A stretch of 16,052 bases of DNA from Phytoactinopolyspora endophytica (GTDB lineage: Bacteria > Actinomycetota > Actinomycetes > Jiangellales > Jiangellaceae), in assembly GCF_004138495.1 (NCBI RefSeq), contig NZ_ML142849.1, positions 487,050-503,101 on the forward strand, read 5' to 3'. The translations under genes and the position numbers were made by a program. Below are positions 14,025-16,052 of the stretch, in pieces (positions within the stretch are counted from its first letter, which is position 1; each line of letters begins with the position of its first letter). Under the pieces are notes generated by a model, which saw only the letters and a program-made list of their open reading frames with translations, had not been told where the DNA came from and did no database searches.

Positions 14025-15604
14025 TCACCGTGGCTGTGCACGGCGTCGACACGACGGATGCCGTGGACCGGCTCGTCGCCGACAAGGTCGCCTCGCGAAC
14101 CGCGGCCAAGGATCCCACCCTCTGGGGGCCGGACGCCGAGGCCGAAGCGTCGATCCGGCTCGGCTGGACCGACCTGCACGAGACGTCGCGGCCGTTGCTG
14201 GCCGAGATCGAGGCGCTGCAGGCGGAGCTGCGTGCCGAAGGGCTCGACCGGATCGTCCTCGCCGGCATGGGCGGCTCCTCACTGGCGCCGGAGGTGATCA
14301 CCCGCACCGCCGGCGTCGAGCTGACCGTCCTGGACACGACTGACCCGGCGGCGATCAAGCGGGCCCTGGCCGACCGGCTCGAGCGCACAGTGCTGGTCGT
14401 GTCCAGCAAGTCCGGCACCACCGTCGAGACCGACAGCCAGCGACGCGTCTTCGAGGCGGCGTTCACCGATGCCGGCATCGACGCCGCGTCGCGCATCGTC
14501 GCCGTCACCGATCCCGGTTCGGCGCTCGCGGAGACCGCCGAGCAGTCCGGTTACCGGCGGCTGTTCCTGGCCGATCCGAACGTCGGTGGCCGCTACTCGG
14601 CGCTCACCGCGTTCGGTCTGGTGCCCAGCGCCCTTGCCGGTGCCGACATCGCCGCGCTGCTGGACGAGGCGGACGCTGTCGCCGGCCGACTGGCGGACGA
14701 CGCCTCTGACAACCCGGCGCTGCTGCTCGGCGCCACGCTGGGGATCGGCGTCGCCGGCGGCCGCGACAAGGTCGCGATCGCCGACGCCGGATCCGGCATC
14801 TCAGGCTTCGCCGACTGGGCCGAGCAGCTCATCGCCGAGTCGACCGGGAAGCTTGGCACCGGCCTTCTTCCCATCGCCGCGGACATCGACGATCCGGAGA
14901 TCCGCTGGTCGGCCTCCGACGTGCTGCCCGCTATCGTCGGAACCCCCGAGTCCGCCCCGGACACAGGCGTCGTCGTCACCGGGGCGTTGGGCGCGCAGTT
15001 CCTGCTCTGGGAGTACGCCACCGCCGTCGCCGGCCGGCTGATCGGCATCAACCCGTTCGACCAGCCCGATGTGGAGAGCGCCAAGGTCGCCGCGCGCAGC
15101 CTGCTCGACGCCCGTCCGGAGCCCGAGACACCCGCGTTCGTCGACGGTGGCGTCGAAGTTCGCGGCTCCGCCGGCCTGCTGGACGGTGTGAGCTCCCTGG
15201 AGGGCGCCGTCGAGTCGCTGCTGAGCCAGCTCGACGAGAACGGCTACCTGGCGGTGATGGCCTACCTCGACCGGGAGGGTGCGGACTCCGACCTTGCACA
15301 GGTCCGGGTGCCACTGGCTCGCCGCACCGTGCGGCCCACCACCTATGGATGGGGTCCACGGTTCCTGCACTCGACCGGCCAGTACCACAAGGGCGGACCG
15401 GAACAGGGCGTATACCTGCAGGTCACCGGGGCGATCTCGGACGACCTCGCGGTTCCGGACCGGCCCTTCACCTTCGGCCAGCTCATCTCCGCGCAGGCCG
15501 CGGGAGACGCCACGGTGTTGGCCGAGCACGGCAGGCCGGTCCTCCGGCTGCACCTCACCGACCGAGCCAAGGGCATTGCCCGTCTGAGGGAGATACTTCA
15601 GTGA
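14012..15604 (+). CDS. pgi: Glucose-6-phosphate isomerase
   Basis: The 530-aa enzyme interconverts glucose 6-phosphate and fructose 6-phosphate, linking glycolysis with the pentose phosphate genes around it. Two SIS-type domains are visible: IVLAGMGGSSLAPEV, the phosphate loop SSKSGTTVET (about 131-140), and GGRYSALTAFGLVPSALAG. The likely catalytic glutamate is E276 in EQLIAESTGKLG. The C-terminal FLHSTGQYHKGGPEQG carries H453 and K460. The sequence resembles the isomerase half of the bacterial transaldolase-isomerase fusion proteins more than E. coli Pgi, which fits its place beside tal. The start is GTG 14012, with GGAGG 7 nt upstream. Downstream, a long hairpin element fills the gap to zwf. 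Confidence 0.95.
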   Translation: MTSELTVAVHGVDTTDAVDRLVADKVASRTAAKDPTLWGPDAEAEASIRLGWTDLHETSRPLLAEIEALQAELRAEGLDRIVLAGMGGSSLAPEVITRTAGVELTVLDTTDPAAIKRALADRLERTVLVVSSKSGTTVETDSQRRVFEAAFTDAGIDAASRIVAVTDPGSALAETAEQSGYRRLFLADPNVGGRYSALTAFGLVPSALAGADIAALLDEADAVAGRLADDASDNPALLLGATLGIGVAGGRDKVAIADAGSGISGFADWAEQLIAESTGKLGTGLLPIAADIDDPEIRWSASDVLPAIVGTPESAPDTGVVVTGALGAQFLLWEYATAVAGRLIGINPFDQPDVESAKVAARSLLDARPEPETPAFVDGGVEVRGSAGLLDGVSSLEGAVESLLSQLDENGYLAVMAYLDREGADSDLAQVRVPLARRTVRPTTYGWGPRFLHSTGQYHKGGPEQGVYLQVTGAISDDLAVPDRPFTFGQLISAQAAGDATVLAEHGRPVLRLHLTDRAKGIARLREILQ

Positions 15605-15617
15605 TACGCACGCAGAG

Positions 15618-15737
15618 GCTCCGGGATTCTCGGGTTGGGGGTCTGGAGGCTCAAGCCCAGCCGGGCCACAGATCGACCGCACCGACACGGACACGCAACC
15701 ACCTGCCTCCAGACCCCCAAGCTGTGAATCCCGGAGC
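15618..15737. repeat. Long hairpin element, copy 2 (split stem, 56-nt conserved loop)
   Basis: The outer arms 15618-15629 and 15726-15737 pair over 12 bp. After a 5 x 5 nt internal loop, inner arms 15635-15649 and 15706-15720 pair over 15 bp. The 56-nt loop (15650-15705) starts CTCA-AGCCC-AG-CCGGGCCAC and is homologous to the loop at 9187-9243, while the arms share no similarity with those at 9156-9274. It occupies most of the 182-nt gap between pgi and zwf, with the core on the same strand as these genes. It may reduce read-through, process the transcript or bind a factor; no direct evidence separates these. Confidence 0.85.
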
Positions 15738-15786
15738 TCGCATCGAGTCACGGGCCACCCATCACGACCGAGCGGGGGTGCTCTAG

Positions 15787-16052
15787 GTGACAAAGGTGGC
15801 GAATCCACTCCGGGACAAGCGCGACAAGCGGTTGCCGCGGATCGCCGGTCCTTCCGGCCTGGTGATCTTCGGCGTCACGGGCGACCTGGCCCGCAAGAAG
15901 TTGATGCCGGCCGTGTACGACCTGGCCAACCGTGGCCTGCTGCCGCCGGGCTTCTCGCTGGTCGGATTCGCGCGTCGGGACTGGGCGACGCAGGACTTCA
16001 GCAAACAGGTCCATGATGCCGTCAAGGAGCACGCCCGCACCCCGTTCAGCGA
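15787..16052 (+). CDS. zwf: Glucose-6-phosphate 1-dehydrogenase (3' end outside window)
   Basis: The first 88 residues of the NADP-linked enzyme that opens the oxidative pentose phosphate pathway are present. The nucleotide-binding motif LVIFGVTGDLARKKLMPAVYDL (GxxGDLA type, about residues 26-47) is followed by LLPPGFSLVGFARRDW, both characteristic of G6PD. The start is taken as GTG 15787, preceded by a G-rich GGGGGTG; GTG 15796, three codons in, is an alternative with AGGTGA in front. The catalytic His and the substrate-binding lysine lie beyond the window. It follows pgi by 182 nt, which contain the long hairpin, so it may have its own promoter or be expressed by read-through. Confidence 0.95.
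   Translation, partial: MTKVANPLRDKRDKRLPRIAGPSGLVIFGVTGDLARKKLMPAVYDLANRGLLPPGFSLVGFARRDWATQDFSKQVHDAVKEHARTPFS

Noticed and set aside
1..16052. CRISPR array, insertion sequence or prophage genes
   Set aside because: No spaced short repeats, transposase or phage gene is visible. The gene content is otherwise ordinary chromosomal.

Overview
The window is high-GC DNA with GTG starts, ATGA/GTGA gene overlaps and strong third-position G/C bias. This points to an actinobacterium. The block ctaB (divergent) / tkt-tal-pgi-zwf is a classic actinobacterial arrangement of haem A synthesis beside the pentose phosphate pathway. The species cannot be named from this sequence; a Jiangellales-like actinomycete is only a guess.

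Left part (1-3030): the 3' end of an aldo/keto reductase gene, a 71-aa two-helix membrane protein (+), then two genes on the minus strand: a membrane protein with a PH-like tail and a DAO-family FAD oxidoreductase. The oxidoreductase is preceded by a pair of ATGATCAT palindromes whose centres lie 44 bp apart.

Middle part (3029-9086): a histidine kinase and a NarL-type response regulator (minus, GTGA overlap) are transcribed away from a three-gene plus-strand operon. That operon is a BBE-type FAD oxidoreductase, a DrrA-like ABC ATPase and a DrrB-like permease, each joined to the next by an ATGA overlap. A convergent MerR-type regulator closes the block. Together this looks like a sensor-controlled detoxification/export module, possibly modifying a redox-active drug and pumping it out. 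The substrate is unknown.

Right part (9330-16052): ctaB on the minus strand, then tkt, tal, pgi and the start of zwf on the plus strand. These encode the non-oxidative pentose phosphate pathway, hexose phosphate isomerisation and NADPH-producing glucose-6-phosphate oxidation. Between tal and pgi the ribosome binding site, start codon and first codons of pgi are duplicated, which creates a translatable 40-codon linker ORF.

The most unusual signal is a family of intergenic hairpins. At 8075-8124, 9156-9274 and 15618-15737 the loop carries the same core, CTCA-AGCCC-NN-CCGGGCCA, while the flanking stem arms differ completely between copies yet pair with themselves. The two long copies share most of a 56-57 nt loop. 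A fourth hairpin (12704-12753) is a weaker relative. A conserved loop on covarying stems suggests a structured RNA or a loop-recognised DNA element. I do not recognise it as a named family.
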